42,989 bases of DNA from Oscillospiraceae bacterium (GCA_902772935.1 CACYCR010000018.1:1-42989); one strand, 5' to 3'; positions 16,084-25,900 are shown, counted from the stretch's first letter. The notes: a model not told the origin generated them from the sequence alone. Made by a program: numbers and translations.

Positions 16084-16936
16084 TTTTTTTAACCCCCAAT
16101 AGTTTTCTCGATATAAACGGCAGTTCCAGATCAAACAGCCGCTGCAGAAGTTCTTTTTGTCCGGTTGTCGCGTAAAGGCAAGCTAGATCCTGCAAATTTG
16201 ATTTGCACTGCGTATAAATGTCCAGCAGTTCTTCCCGTCTGTCCTGCGCCACGTCGATCGGGTGCGCGTTTGTCCCGGCGAGGATCGGATTGTAACGATG
16301 CTTCCTGTAATCGGAAAAACAATCCTCCATCGCATCAGCCGTATAAATCCAGACGCCCATCCAGTAATTCATCCGACTGAAAATGTCCCGGTCCAAATCC
16401 GGCAAAAGCGGCGGTGCAATCATGTACTGCAGCAGACTGCCAAACTGCTGTGCAACGGACATTACCGGAAGCAGCGCATTGTTTTGCTCCACCGCGTGCA
16501 ATTCGTCCAGATACTCTGTGAGCATCTTTTTCTCCGTTGCCAGCGATTCATTGACGATTTGCATCTTCGGCTCCATCCGTGTCAGGATTCTTCCCGCGAG
16601 CCGGCTATGTTCGTCAAGCTGATTATCCACAAGTTTGTAATAGACCATAAGGTAATTCACCTTGGCGAAATACTCCGAAATCGGCGGACAATCCACATAG
16701 CGGACAACCTTGCCCTTCCAGGAATAGGGACATCGCATCTCCTGTACCTCGCATCGGTCGGAAACAGCAGATGCTGCCAGCAGGTAATCGTTCGTGAGAT
16801 CGTAGTTCAGCAACAATCTGGCGCGCTTTCCGAAGGTTTTTCCAATCGCAGCACAGAGTCCACAGTAATATTGATGATAGCATCTTTTATTCTCCCGCCC
16901 GAGACGGGATTTTTGGGGAACGATTGCGCCGAACAT
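16067..16936 (-). CDS. DUF5685 family protein
   Basis: 289 aa. The start MFGAIVPQ, the motif YHQYYCGLC (about 24-32) with KTFGKRARLLLNYDLT following, and the later RCPYS...VDCPP cysteines match the pattern I know for DUF5685, a family of unknown function common in Clostridia and Actinobacteria. The mostly helical body (about 80-280) and an all-helix impression recall isoprenoid-synthase-like folds, but I see no DDxxD pair and do not assign activity. The start at 16936 is chosen for GAGGAGGGG four bases upstream, over an in-frame start 21 bases earlier. Confidence 0.75.
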   Translation of the reverse strand: MFGAIVPQKSRLGRENKRCYHQYYCGLCAAIGKTFGKRARLLLNYDLTNDYLLAASAVSDRCEVQEMRCPYSWKGKVVRYVDCPPISEYFAKVNYLMVYYKLVDNQLDEHSRLAGRILTRMEPKMQIVNESLATEKKMLTEYLDELHAVEQNNALLPVMSVAQQFGSLLQYMIAPPLLPDLDRDIFSRMNYWMGVWIYTADAMEDCFSDYRKHRYNPILAGTNAHPIDVAQDRREELLDIYTQCKSNLQDLACLYATTGQKELLQRLFDLELPFISRKLLGVKKNDTIA

Positions 16937-16978
16937 AACACCCCTCCTCGCAAGCACTGCACACCGGATTTGTAAGAA

Positions 16979-17179
16979 TCAGGCAAGGCTGCCCTTTCCC
17001 GGTACACCGCCGCCATAACGCATTACACGGCTGTTTTTCTTGGCAAAGTCTTGCCGCTCTTCCACCAACTGACGGCTTTGCTGCGCATATTCTTTCAGTT
17101 CTTCATTGAATCTTTCCCGCATCGCGTTTAAAGTTTCTTCTGCGCGTTTCAATTGATTTTTTTCATATTCATACGCCAT
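16979..17179 (-). CDS. Small coiled-coil cluster protein
   Basis: 66 aa. A single charged helix (about 3-48, heptad-like KRAEETLNAMRERFNEELKE) followed by a Gly-rich tail (YGGGVPGKGSLA). AGGAGG precedes the ATG, and it begins 4 bases after the FtsK-type gene stop. The size and a lone helix fit an adaptor or secreted helical substrate of a T7SS-like system, but it has no WxG motif. Confidence 0.65.
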   Translation of the reverse strand: MAYEYEKNQLKRAEETLNAMRERFNEELKEYAQQSRQLVEERQDFAKKNSRVMRYGGGVPGKGSLA

Positions 17180-17182
17180 AAA

Positions 17183-20100
17183 TCAAGCGCCTCCTTTTTG
17201 TCTTACAAACTCTGCGTACACTTCTGCAAACCGCTGCAGCCACTGCTCTTCCGGCAGGTCATAGAACCGCATGGTCGATGTGGACACTTCAAATTTGTTC
17301 TTATACTGAGCCATTGCACCGCTGAGGATGGTTTCATCCGGCGTGACATTGGTCAGCTCTTCACACGCGTTATCCGTATTTTTGCCATAGAAGAAACGTT
17401 TGTTGATCACCGAATTGATGACTCTGGTTTCGATGATCCGCTTCAGTGCTGTCAGCGATCTGGCCCATACAATGGAGTTGATGCCGACTGTCGGCCCGTC
17501 TTTCAGGATCTGCGAAAGCTTTTGCGCAGTCGTCAGCTGGCCGTCCGCAGCGTCGTCATACATTTCCTGCTGCAGAGCGAACGCGCCGTCGATACCGAAC
17601 AGAATCAGCAACAGACGTTCCTTGGCGTCCGCTTCTCCGCGCTGGCGCTTTTTCATCTGCGCATAAGTATCGGAAATCATGGCGTCCATCTGTCTTGCAC
17701 CGGCGCAACTGATTTGCCGCGAGAACTTGTTTTGCAGCATCGGGAAGAACTGATAGGTTTCCGAATCCTCGTCGGAAAGATCAACGATCCGAACCAGTTC
17801 ATTGTCAATCACGTCTGCTTTTGCCGCAAGCTCATCATACAAAAATGACATGACCGCAAGCGCGCACATGGATTTCGCCTGATCTTCGGTATTGCCGACG
17901 ATCAGAATGTTCTCTCCGCTTTGCGGCGCAACACGCACATATTTTCTGCGTACGCTGAATTCTCCGATCATCAGCTCATACTCATCCGCGTTCTCCGCCG
18001 GGGTAAAGCTGCGATTGATAATCAGCTGATTGAAGCGGTTATTGATGTCTGCGCTTGCCTTCCGGGACAGGATGCGCGTAACGCTTTCTCTGGTGGAGTA
18101 GATCTGCATCAGGTTTTTCAGAATCTCATCGCGGTCTGCCTCACTGAGATAGCCGACCTGGAAATAGGTGGTCTGATTCTTTGCGCCGCCGGCTGTATTG
18201 ATTGCCGCAAAACCACTGGCGTTCTGCTCAATTTGTGAAGTGTCGAAATCTTCACCCATGATGCATTTCGCAGACTCGCTGTTTCCGGCGAAGGCAATTC
18301 GCACAACCATGTTTGCCTTCAAACGATCCATGCCGTTGCAGATATTGAAATTCTGGGATGCCATAATTACATTGATGTTCATGGCACGGCCTTCGCTGAC
18401 CAGTGTGGAAAGAATATTGATGCATTCTTCGCTGATTGCGTCATTGATGCGCAGCAGCTCCTGAATTTCATCAAACACAAGAAAAATACGCGGGAACGAT
18501 TCTTCGTCCGTTTTGCCGATCGAAGAAACCTCGTTGCGCGCCATCGCCTCTGCGCGCCGCCGGAATTCACGGTTCAATTCCCGCAAAATGCTTCTGGCAA
18601 ATTCTCGCTCGGTATTCAGCGCGATCATTTTGATCCACGGGAGGTTATAGCGTGCAAGCGGCGCAAATTCCACACCTTCCTTGAAATCGATCAGATAAAA
18701 GTTCACGTTGTTCGGATCGTACTTGATCATTGCCGCAAGGATCATTGTCCGCAGAAGCGATGACTTACCCGAACCGGTCACGCCGGAAATCAGAATATGC
18801 TGTTTTGTCCCTTCGATTGTGATTTTCTGCACCGTTCTGGCACCGAAAATACCAACGGGCAGTTCGCAGCGATTGGTCGCATTGCCTCTCTGCCAGGAGT
18901 TGATTTCCTTTGCGTTGATCCGCTCCGTATTGCCGGAGTCCTTGGTGAACAAATCGTCAAAACGTTCAATCGGTCTTTTATATTCATTGAAGCGTTTCGT
19001 GATGACGGTCATGACATCCGTCGGATCCGCCATGACTTCCGCCAAATCGTCAAAAGACAGGCGGTCATCCGAACTTCTTCCGGCGTTCATGCGGAAGCCG
19101 TCGTGGTCTTCATAGAGCACCAGCGAATGGCTCTGCATGCTCTCTACCAGGTCTCTGCTCTTGAGCTTGGCGATTTCGTCGGTGTTTGCCGTAACCATGC
19201 CGAAGAAGCCGGACGCCGAACCGGCAAGCCACACCACGTCCATATCCCGCAGCGCACCTTCGCTGATGCCGCGCGGGAAATTCCGACACGCAACATAGTA
19301 GATCGGCTCTCTCTGCAGCCGCGACTCCAGATCGTCACCGTAGGAAGTCACCAGCTGATGATGCTCCGCGGTCAGCTTCTGCAGTTCGTTTTCAATATCC
19401 TTTTCCCGGTTCCACGGTCGGGTCACGATACCTTTCTTGCTGGAGTCACCGATCTCTGCGAACATGGAGAACGTCGTCGTGCTTTCACTGTCCAGAAGCA
19501 GCGGTCTGGTCTGTCCGACCGGAAAGTTCATCAGCACTTTCATTGTATACGCGCGAATGAGCGTATTCAGCCGTTCGCTCTGCGGATTGGAGGTCAGCAT
19601 GAAAACCGAGTATCCTTCCTGCAGTGTCCGGCAATACGGCAGCGTCACACGAACGCTCATATTGTCTGCGCTCAATTTGAAAAAGCCCGGCGTAACCGCA
19701 CGCAGCATTCCCGTGACACCCGGTTCAAAGCTGCTCTTTCCGGCGGAGATCACGAAGGTACGCTCACCGAAATACATGGCTTGCGGAATATCTGTACGGT
19801 CTCTGTATGCCTTTGCGTCGCACATCAGCGTCCGTGCAGATTGCCGGGATGTGCGCAGCGTCTGATCGTTGAAGTACTGTGAGAACTCATCCTGATACTG
19901 ATGAATCAGCTGCTCGAGCTTATTGATGTGTTCCTGCCGAAGAATCTCGATCTGCTGATCATATTCCGCATTGGCGCGGGCAACAATGTCCGCGTGCCGC
20001 TTACTGAGCAGCGCGGTCTTCGTCTCAAGAATGCTGTCTGCCTGCTGCTTCATTCGGTTGATCATCGCGTGGATCTTCTTTTCCCGCTCCCGCAGTGCAT

Positions 20101-20521
20101 CCTCGCTTTGCTGCATCTCCTCCAGTTTCGGACCGTTTTTGGCCTTGCTCTTTTTCACACGTTGCTTTTCAAGAAAGCCGTTGGGCTGCAAAAAATCGCA
20201 GGCACGCTCCGCCGCATGCCGCGATGCACGCTGCAGCGTATACACGCCGTTTTCACCATCCCATTGCAGATGAATCGCGCGCATGGTGTCGTCACGCTCT
20301 TTGGTTGCCTGGCGAATCGGCTCGTCCAGATACTTGCGTCTGATCAGCGTCGTCTTGTTTTCGTGCTCTCTCTCCTGCTTGGACATGACCGCGCGATATC
20401 GTTCATTCTCTTTCAGAAGCAAAGCCTGAAACTCCTGAATGAACGCCGTCAGTTCCTTTTTCACGACATTGAACTGCGCGTCCGATGTCCACATCTGCCA
20501 ACCTTCGATTTGTTTGAGCAT
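17183..20521 (-). CDS. FtsK/SpoIIIE-type ATPase with N-terminal coiled coil (EssC-like motor candidate)
   Basis: 1112 aa. Long N-terminal coiled coil (about 20-240), a linker with beta-rich sequence (about 250-540), then an intact FtsK-type motor domain: Walker A GVTGSGKSS (about 577-585), LIDFKEGVEFAPLA, and Walker B IFLVFDEIQELL (about 677-688), with the FtsK-typical VIMASQNF sensor. A second nucleotide-binding domain follows (about 865-1110) that looks degenerate: GNTEDQAKS where a P-loop should be, and LLLILFGIDGAFA in the Walker B place. One active plus one decayed module resembles EssC/YukB-type type VII secretion motors, but there are no transmembrane helices or N-terminal FHA domains; the FHA domain here is a separate protein. 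AGGGAGG precedes the start. Proposed role: motor for cargo export. Confidence 0.85.
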   Translation of the reverse strand: MLKQIEGWQMWTSDAQFNVVKKELTAFIQEFQALLLKENERYRAVMSKQEREHENKTTLIRRKYLDEPIRQATKERDDTMRAIHLQWDGENGVYTLQRASRHAAERACDFLQPNGFLEKQRVKKSKAKNGPKLEEMQQSEDALREREKKIHAMINRMKQQADSILETKTALLSKRHADIVARANAEYDQQIEILRQEHINKLEQLIHQYQDEFSQYFNDQTLRTSRQSARTLMCDAKAYRDRTDIPQAMYFGERTFVISAGKSSFEPGVTGMLRAVTPGFFKLSADNMSVRVTLPYCRTLQEGYSVFMLTSNPQSERLNTLIRAYTMKVLMNFPVGQTRPLLLDSESTTTFSMFAEIGDSSKKGIVTRPWNREKDIENELQKLTAEHHQLVTSYGDDLESRLQREPIYYVACRNFPRGISEGALRDMDVVWLAGSASGFFGMVTANTDEIAKLKSRDLVESMQSHSLVLYEDHDGFRMNAGRSSDDRLSFDDLAEVMADPTDVMTVITKRFNEYKRPIERFDDLFTKDSGNTERINAKEINSWQRGNATNRCELPVGIFGARTVQKITIEGTKQHILISGVTGSGKSSLLRTMILAAMIKYDPNNVNFYLIDFKEGVEFAPLARYNLPWIKMIALNTEREFARSILRELNREFRRRAEAMARNEVSSIGKTDEESFPRIFLVFDEIQELLRINDAISEECINILSTLVSEGRAMNINVIMASQNFNICNGMDRLKANMVVRIAFAGNSESAKCIMGEDFDTSQIEQNASGFAAINTAGGAKNQTTYFQVGYLSEADRDEILKNLMQIYSTRESVTRILSRKASADINNRFNQLIINRSFTPAENADEYELMIGEFSVRRKYVRVAPQSGENILIVGNTEDQAKSMCALAVMSFLYDELAAKADVIDNELVRIVDLSDEDSETYQFFPMLQNKFSRQISCAGARQMDAMISDTYAQMKKRQRGEADAKERLLLILFGIDGAFALQQEMYDDAADGQLTTAQKLSQILKDGPTVGINSIVWARSLTALKRIIETRVINSVINKRFFYGKNTDNACEELTNVTPDETILSGAMAQYKNKFEVSTSTMRFYDLPEEQWLQRFAEVYAEFVRQKGGA

Positions 20522-20631
20522 GTTTGTTCCTCCCTGTTTTTTTGTTTCTCTTAATAATCCCGCTGTTCACCGCCATTTAATCGGCGTTTCGGTTCCCAAC
20601 GCTTGATTTACAAAACTCGTAACTTCGTTTT
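20522..20631. other. 110-base gap between putative immunity gene and FtsK-type gene
   Basis: A/T-richer than the cluster average. No gene or convincing -35/-10 pair is seen. It looks like the distal edge of an exchanged toxin-immunity cassette. Confidence 0.4.
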
Positions 20632-20871
20632 CTATTCTTCAAAGTGCGTTCTTTCACCAGAAGTGAATCTTTTTTTATGCTCGTCGAAATCCACAAAGAA
20701 GGGATCTACGAAAAGCATTTCTCCATTATCAGAGATAATCAATGCGCCGCCTCCGCGATTACGATCACGATAATACATTGCATTAATTTCAGGAATCTCA
20801 ATTTCCTCTACGCATTCCGGATTGCAATATAGTATCTTAACAGCTTGTTCTTTCAACTCACATTTATTCAT
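20632..20871 (-). CDS. Putative immunity protein for the papain-fold toxin
   Basis: 79 aa, family not recognised. Acidic and compact, alternating strand-like segments (AVKILYCNPECVEEIEIPEI, GGGALIISDNGEMLFVDPFF). The call rests on position: it starts 16 bases after the toxin stop, has a strong GGAGGG site of its own, is small and cytosolic, and shares the toxin tip's A/T-rich codon use, unlike the rest of the cluster. This is the classic arrangement of polymorphic toxin-immunity pairs. Confidence 0.7.
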   Translation of the reverse strand: MNKCELKEQAVKILYCNPECVEEIEIPEINAMYYRDRNRGGGALIISDNGEMLFVDPFFVDFDEHKKRFTSGERTHFEE

Positions 20872-20886
20872 GTTTTTCCCTCCATC

Positions 20887-22296
20887 TTACACACTTGCAT
20901 CCCAATGTACAACGTTACCATAATCGGGGGGCCAACCGTTTATTACTCCACCTTGACCTTCTATGGTATATACTTGATGCCCATCAAAGAATGCATTAAA
21001 CCAATGCCCAGCGCCGTTTTCTCTATCCACGCCTACTACAACATGAGATCCTGCTCCTTGTGTGCGAAGATAGCTCTCTATAGCAGAGGGACTCATTGAT
21101 GTTTGAATACGTCCGGTAATTGAGTTCATTTCCGAGATCGAATACGTTCCCAATCCTGCTACAGCGTTTTCACTTCCATTCAAACGTTCATAAACCGCAG
21201 CTGCACATTTTCCGCAGTTCACATGCCGTCTTGGATCATTATTTGGGTTAGGATTAATGTCTGAAATCCATGATCGAATGTCAGTCATACAAAACTGCCC
21301 GAACTCATTCATTAGATTGTCATAATTATATGGACTGTTTTCACCAACAACGACATAGTGATACCTCTCTTCGTCACTTAACGGCTCACGTAATCTTCGT
21401 GCGACTTTTATTTCTTCGGCCTCATACCGCAACATATCTGCGCGTTGCTTAGCAAGAAATTTAGTCAGCATTGCCCCATCCATTGCTCCATGGGCCACAA
21501 GTTCTGTGCGATAGTTTTGAATCGTCTCATCAATAGACTTAATCGCTCTCTGATATTGTGCTTTCGCTTCTTCAGATGTAAAATGTCGAGAATAGCCACC
21601 CTCACCTGCTCCCGAACCCGAAGAAGAAAGATTTGTTGATTGTGCACCACCTGACAAACCTGAGAATCCACCCCCATGAAATCCGCCGCCATGGAATCCG
21701 CCGCCGTATGAGGATCCGCCGGTGGTGCCGCCCGCGACCTCGCTCATGCCGAGGCTGCGATATACACGATTCAGCAAATCGTTGGCAAGCGATTGTTTTT
21801 CTTCCATCTGCCGGATGAAGGAGCCGATGTTTGCACCGTATGCCATGCCGGCAATCACGTCGGCCTGCTGCGCGCGCTGGCGGTATTCACTGATGTGCGT
21901 TTGCAATTCGCCGACCTGGCCTTGCAGCTCATGTGTGGACTGATCCAGCTCACGCTCGGCGTCCATCAGATCCCGGGAAGCGCTCTGCAAAAGATATTCG
22001 TCTGTTTCCGCCCGATCCCGCTGCCGTTCCAGTTCGGCCGCAGCGGCTTCCAGCTCTGATCGCATGGAAGAAAGATCCGTACCTTCTTCGGCTCGGCTCG
22101 CCGCGCTCTGATATTGCGATGCCAGCGCCTGATAACGGCTTTGCATTTGCTGCAGTGCCATTCGGGATGCGTCGGCACGCTGCTGGCAATCATTCATATG
22201 CGCCTGGCATTGCTGGACCCGGCCTTTGTTTGTTTCGTTGGTTTCAATCAGGTCTTCGGTGCGTTCCTGAACTTCACTCAGTCTCATCTGCGCCAT
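20887..22296 (-). CDS. Polymorphic toxin: coiled-coil head, Gly-rich hinge, papain-fold (Tox-PL-like) tip
   Basis: 469 aa. Head: coiled coil (about 1-180) with no signal peptide or transmembrane helix. Hinge: GGGFHGGGFHGGGFSG (about 198-213). A second helical region (about 235-310) follows, then a C-terminal domain (about 340-469) with the papain-fold toxin pattern: NCGKCAAAVYERLNG (C361/C364 as nucleophile candidates), GAGHWFNAF (H431) and YTIEGQ (E446, Q448). Such domains act as deamidases or peptidases on host or rival proteins. Codon use shifts from GC-rich to A/T-rich near 21650-21690, so the tip looks exchanged. The organisation is like LXG toxins of type VII secretion, but without an LXG motif. 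The start site has GAGG 7 bases before ATG. Confidence 0.85.
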   Translation of the reverse strand: MAQMRLSEVQERTEDLIETNETNKGRVQQCQAHMNDCQQRADASRMALQQMQSRYQALASQYQSAASRAEEGTDLSSMRSELEAAAAELERQRDRAETDEYLLQSASRDLMDAERELDQSTHELQGQVGELQTHISEYRQRAQQADVIAGMAYGANIGSFIRQMEEKQSLANDLLNRVYRSLGMSEVAGGTTGGSSYGGGFHGGGFHGGGFSGLSGGAQSTNLSSSGSGAGEGGYSRHFTSEEAKAQYQRAIKSIDETIQNYRTELVAHGAMDGAMLTKFLAKQRADMLRYEAEEIKVARRLREPLSDEERYHYVVVGENSPYNYDNLMNEFGQFCMTDIRSWISDINPNPNNDPRRHVNCGKCAAAVYERLNGSENAVAGLGTYSISEMNSITGRIQTSMSPSAIESYLRTQGAGSHVVVGVDRENGAGHWFNAFFDGHQVYTIEGQGGVINGWPPDYGNVVHWDASV

Positions 22297-22299
22297 GGC

Positions 22300-22443
22300 T
22301 TAACCTCGCATGATGACGCCCGCCGAAAGCTTGTGTGCTTTTGCGTGCGCCGGATTTTCTCGGCATTTCAATACCATCCGCTGCCATCCGCAGGGCTGTA
22401 AACTGCGTATTGCAACAAAACAACCGTCATTTGGAAGGCACAC
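22300..22443 (-). CDS. Candidate 47-aa Cys-rich small protein
   Basis: Starts at GTG (22443) with GGAG five bases upstream and ends with TAA four bases before the toxin ATG. The peptide begins MCLPNDGCFVAI and has four Cys (2, 8, 18, 27) and a basic, His/Lys-rich second half. The open frame fills the only sizeable gap in this part of the cluster and its 3' end carries the toxin's ribosome binding site. Its reality is unproven: it may be an untranslated leader. If real, it could be a partner of the toxin or a substrate of the radical-SAM enzyme. Confidence 0.35.
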   Translation of the reverse strand: MCLPNDGCFVAIRSLQPCGWQRMVLKCRENPAHAKAHKLSAGVIMRG

Positions 22444-22463
22444 GGTATCTCCGAAGAGATCGC

Positions 22464-22955
22464 TTATGAAAACAGATCGCTCAATCGAGATGCTGCGTCT
22501 TGCGCGACATCCTGCGCCGCGTCAATCGCCGCCTGATTCCCCTCGATGATTTCCGTGTACTCGTTCGAGCTTTGCTCCATCTGTCTTGCACCGGACTCCG
22601 CGTTGCTGCTGCCGATATCCGACACGCCTGCTGCCTGTTCGAAGTTTGACCGTGCCGCCTCAACCTGCTCTTTGCCTTCGTTCAGCTCGCTCATATCATC
22701 CTGGGACTCCTTGACGCCCTCATTGGTCGGGTCTTCCACCTGTTCCGACACAGCCCCGCCGAAGTCGCGGGAGTAGCCGCTTTTGGAGCCGTCCAGCGCG
22801 CTGACGTCATCCGCGTCACAGCCCTCCAGATTGATGCCGTCAAGCAGCCCGTCAATCTGTTCCGCTTCGCCGATAATTTCGTCTTTCGTTTCGCGGATGG
22901 ATTCAAACTTTCCTTTGGTACCTTCCAGCTTTGATTTTCCGGTTTCCCTGTTCAT
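22464..22955 (-). CDS. Small acidic helical protein, candidate secreted partner (WXG100/Lap-like role)
   Basis: 163 aa, family not recognised. Strongly acidic, no Trp, one Pro, low hydrophobicity, predicted helix-break-helix: helices about 8-45 and about 80-160, separated by a Gly/Asp-rich stretch (DADDVSALDGSKSGYSRDF). There is no signal peptide. AGGAGG precedes the ATG. Its place right before the toxin gene, and between toxin and HerA-type ATPase, recalls the small helical proteins encoded just upstream of LXG toxins that bind the toxin head for export. This is inference from position and composition. Confidence 0.65.
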   Translation of the reverse strand: MNRETGKSKLEGTKGKFESIRETKDEIIGEAEQIDGLLDGINLEGCDADDVSALDGSKSGYSRDFGGAVSEQVEDPTNEGVKESQDDMSELNEGKEQVEAARSNFEQAAGVSDIGSSNAESGARQMEQSSNEYTEIIEGNQAAIDAAQDVAQDAASRLSDLFS

Positions 22956-22987
22956 CTTCCTTATCCTCCTTTAAGAGTCATTATGAT

Positions 22988-25900
22988 TTAATTTTTAGAT
23001 TGTCGCGGATCGCGGATTTTCAATTGCAGACCCGTCGTTTTTGCGATCTGTGCAAACCGCGCAAAAACAGTATCCCCGAACGGAAGAATCAGGCATGCCT
23101 TCGCGTAAACCGCAGCCGCCAGCGAGAACGTATTCTGCATATACAGCGTGCGCATATAATAATAGGCGCAGACACTGCGGGGGGTGTTTTCGCCGCGCGT
23201 TTTGTCAGACAGGATGTCTGCTTCCTGCTCCGGCGTACAGTGCAGGCCGAGGCTTGTGAAATATTTCCATTTTCGGGTAACATCCGTTACAAACTGAAGC
23301 GCCTCTTTCACTACGGAAAACCGTTCCATAGCGCTTCGTCTCTTTTCTGCCGCGCGACCTTCAATTTGCTTCAGCTGTCCGTTCAGATAATCATATTCTT
23401 TCAGAAGATATTGCATTTCTGCCTCGTTGTTCACCGCAGCGTTCATGTCACCATGATACTGCCGGCGGATTTCTGCAATCCGCTGATTCGACGCATCAAT
23501 CTTTTCCTTCGTTGTAGTCACCTGCGCGACCATTGCATCGTGATCGGCGCGCGCATTTTCAAAATAAGTCAACGCATTGTTGCACTGCCGGATGATCTCC
23601 GCATATCGCAGTCCCAACTTCTGCGCAATAATCCAAACGCTCTGTTCCAGATTCTTGCGGTAACTATCACGCGTTTTCATCAATTCAAACAAATCAACGT
23701 CATTTTTCGGCGTCACCGCATCCAGCTTTTCTTCCCCTTTCAGCGTTCCGCAGTATTCGTTCATTCGCATTTGGAACGGTCGCTGCAAACCCTCATAGGA
23801 AATCAGCGCCTCACCGACCAGAAACGTGCCCATGTCTTCCACCTGACTGGCGCTGGCCGACATGGAATTACACAGAATCTGCCGGTCATCCATCGCCGTC
23901 AAACGCAGCGCAACTTTGAGGCCCGTGTTCTTGATGACCTCCTGCGCCATCACAGACGGCAACTGATCCGCTATGAATACACTTTCCCGCAAGGCACGGA
24001 CTTCTGCCAGCATTTTCACAACAAAGGAGGTTGCCGCAACCTTCGCGTTTGCGCCCTCGCCGGTCCGCTCTTCCGCTTCCGGGCCAATCAGATTGTGCGC
24101 CTCTTCGATGAAAATGACGTGCCGCGTTTTTTTCGGGTTAAACACGGGATCCACTTTCAGACATTCACGAATCAGCGAACAAAGCATCAACGTCAGGAAG
24201 TTTGCGGGACCGGACCCCATCGCTTCGAGTTCGATAACCGCCGGGGTCTTCAGCCATTCCTCCGGTCGCAGTGACGACGTTGCAACATCAAAAACTTCAC
24301 CCATTTCGCGCCGCAGCAAGCCGCCGATACGAACCTTGAGTGCAGACTCCAAATTACCTCTGACCTCGGCGCTGTAAGTCGTCTTCTCCATTTCCTCTTC
24401 TAGCTTTTTATAAAGCATAGACATCGTCGGGAACTTCAGCTTCACGGCATCGGTATAGACCATTTCCGGGAACCATCCCATGTCCCGATAGATATTTTCG
24501 ATCGCCGTATCCAGAAGAAACGGCATTGGGTTTTCCAGTGGGAACGCACCTTCAAACACCGCGCACAACGTGCGGATATGTTCCGCAACCGTCAGCCCCT
24601 TCGGAAACTCAAACGGATTGATGTGCAGCGGAAAACGCATATTTGCACACGGGGAAAACAACTGCATCTCTTTCATCTCTTCGAGATTGCACAGCGTCCG
24701 GTACTCCTTTTTTGCCGGTTCCAGAACCAGGAACGGAATGTGATGCTTTGCCCAAAGAGAATACGTCAGATGGTGCATTGTGTTCGTTTTGCCCGAACCG
24801 GGAACGCCGGAAATAAAGGCGTGTTTCGGCAAAAGCTCAATCGGAAAATAGATGTCATAACCGTTGCGGTCCTTGCCCAGAAACAGTGCGTTCTCGCCGT
24901 CAATCAGCGGTGCTACCGTTTCCTTCCGGATCTCAATGGTTTCACCGTCATTCAGACAGGGGAAACAGAAAAACGGCGCAATTTCCGAAACGGTATAAAG
25001 CGTTGTCAGCCAGCCCAAAGGCGCTTTGTTTGAGTCTCGAAAAGCGGCGCTCTGAATCCGGACTCTGCCGGCATCGCATTCCAGATAATATTCGTTCGTT
25101 TCATCTGTCACCGCATCAATATAGCTTTGCTTTTCCGCGTAGAAAAAAGAGAAGGCGTCAAACTGACCGTTGTAAGAAGAGATGTGAAAGCTGCCTTCCG
25201 CAACCGCTTCGGTTCCGGCTGCCGAAAGAATCAGCGCTCCGTTTTCCGTGCTGTTGCTGAACACAAAGATGTCCGCGTGAAAATGCGGATTTGCGTCCAG
25301 CGCCTGCAGCAGATCATCGTAAGAGCGCAGCACCGTGTCTGCGCCGTAATCCCGTTCTCCCTGCGTATTCGACTGCAGTTCATGCAAATGCGGAATCGGG
25401 CCGGAGGTCAGCGCGCGCCGCAGGGTCCGGTTTTTCCGCTCCGCAATGAGATCGACACGGAAAATACAATCCTCGTTCAGCGCCGCCATCAAACGAAACA
25501 TCTCATACAAACGGCCCTCTTCGTTTTCTTTCCAGACAGGCACATTATAGTAGGTACTGCTGTCGCTCCCTGTAAAAAAGTGTTCTTCTTTCGTAATGGC
25601 ACTGCAGCAGGCATAGCGGTTGCCTGTCAGCAGCGCGACACTTTGCTCATACGCCTTGCGTTCACGCTCATATTTTTTTGGATCGGCCTTCGCCTTATCC
25701 ACCCTGGATGCAATCAAATGTCCGCTGTCATCGGTACGAAAGAGAAACTGAAAGCGAAAATACTCCGCAAGCACAGAACCGCGAATCAGCATATCTGCAT
25801 TCTCAAGGCTATCGCTCTTACCGCGGATCAAAAGAAAAATGCTGATCTTGTTGCCCGGACGCTCCTTTTTTGTGTAAACATAAAACAGGTGGACCGAGCA

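Noticed and set aside
22931..24274. A 447-codon plus-strand open frame opposite the HerA-type ATPase
   Set aside because: It is a shadow of the real minus-strand gene: no ribosome binding site, no family resemblance, and the minus strand has clear Walker motifs.
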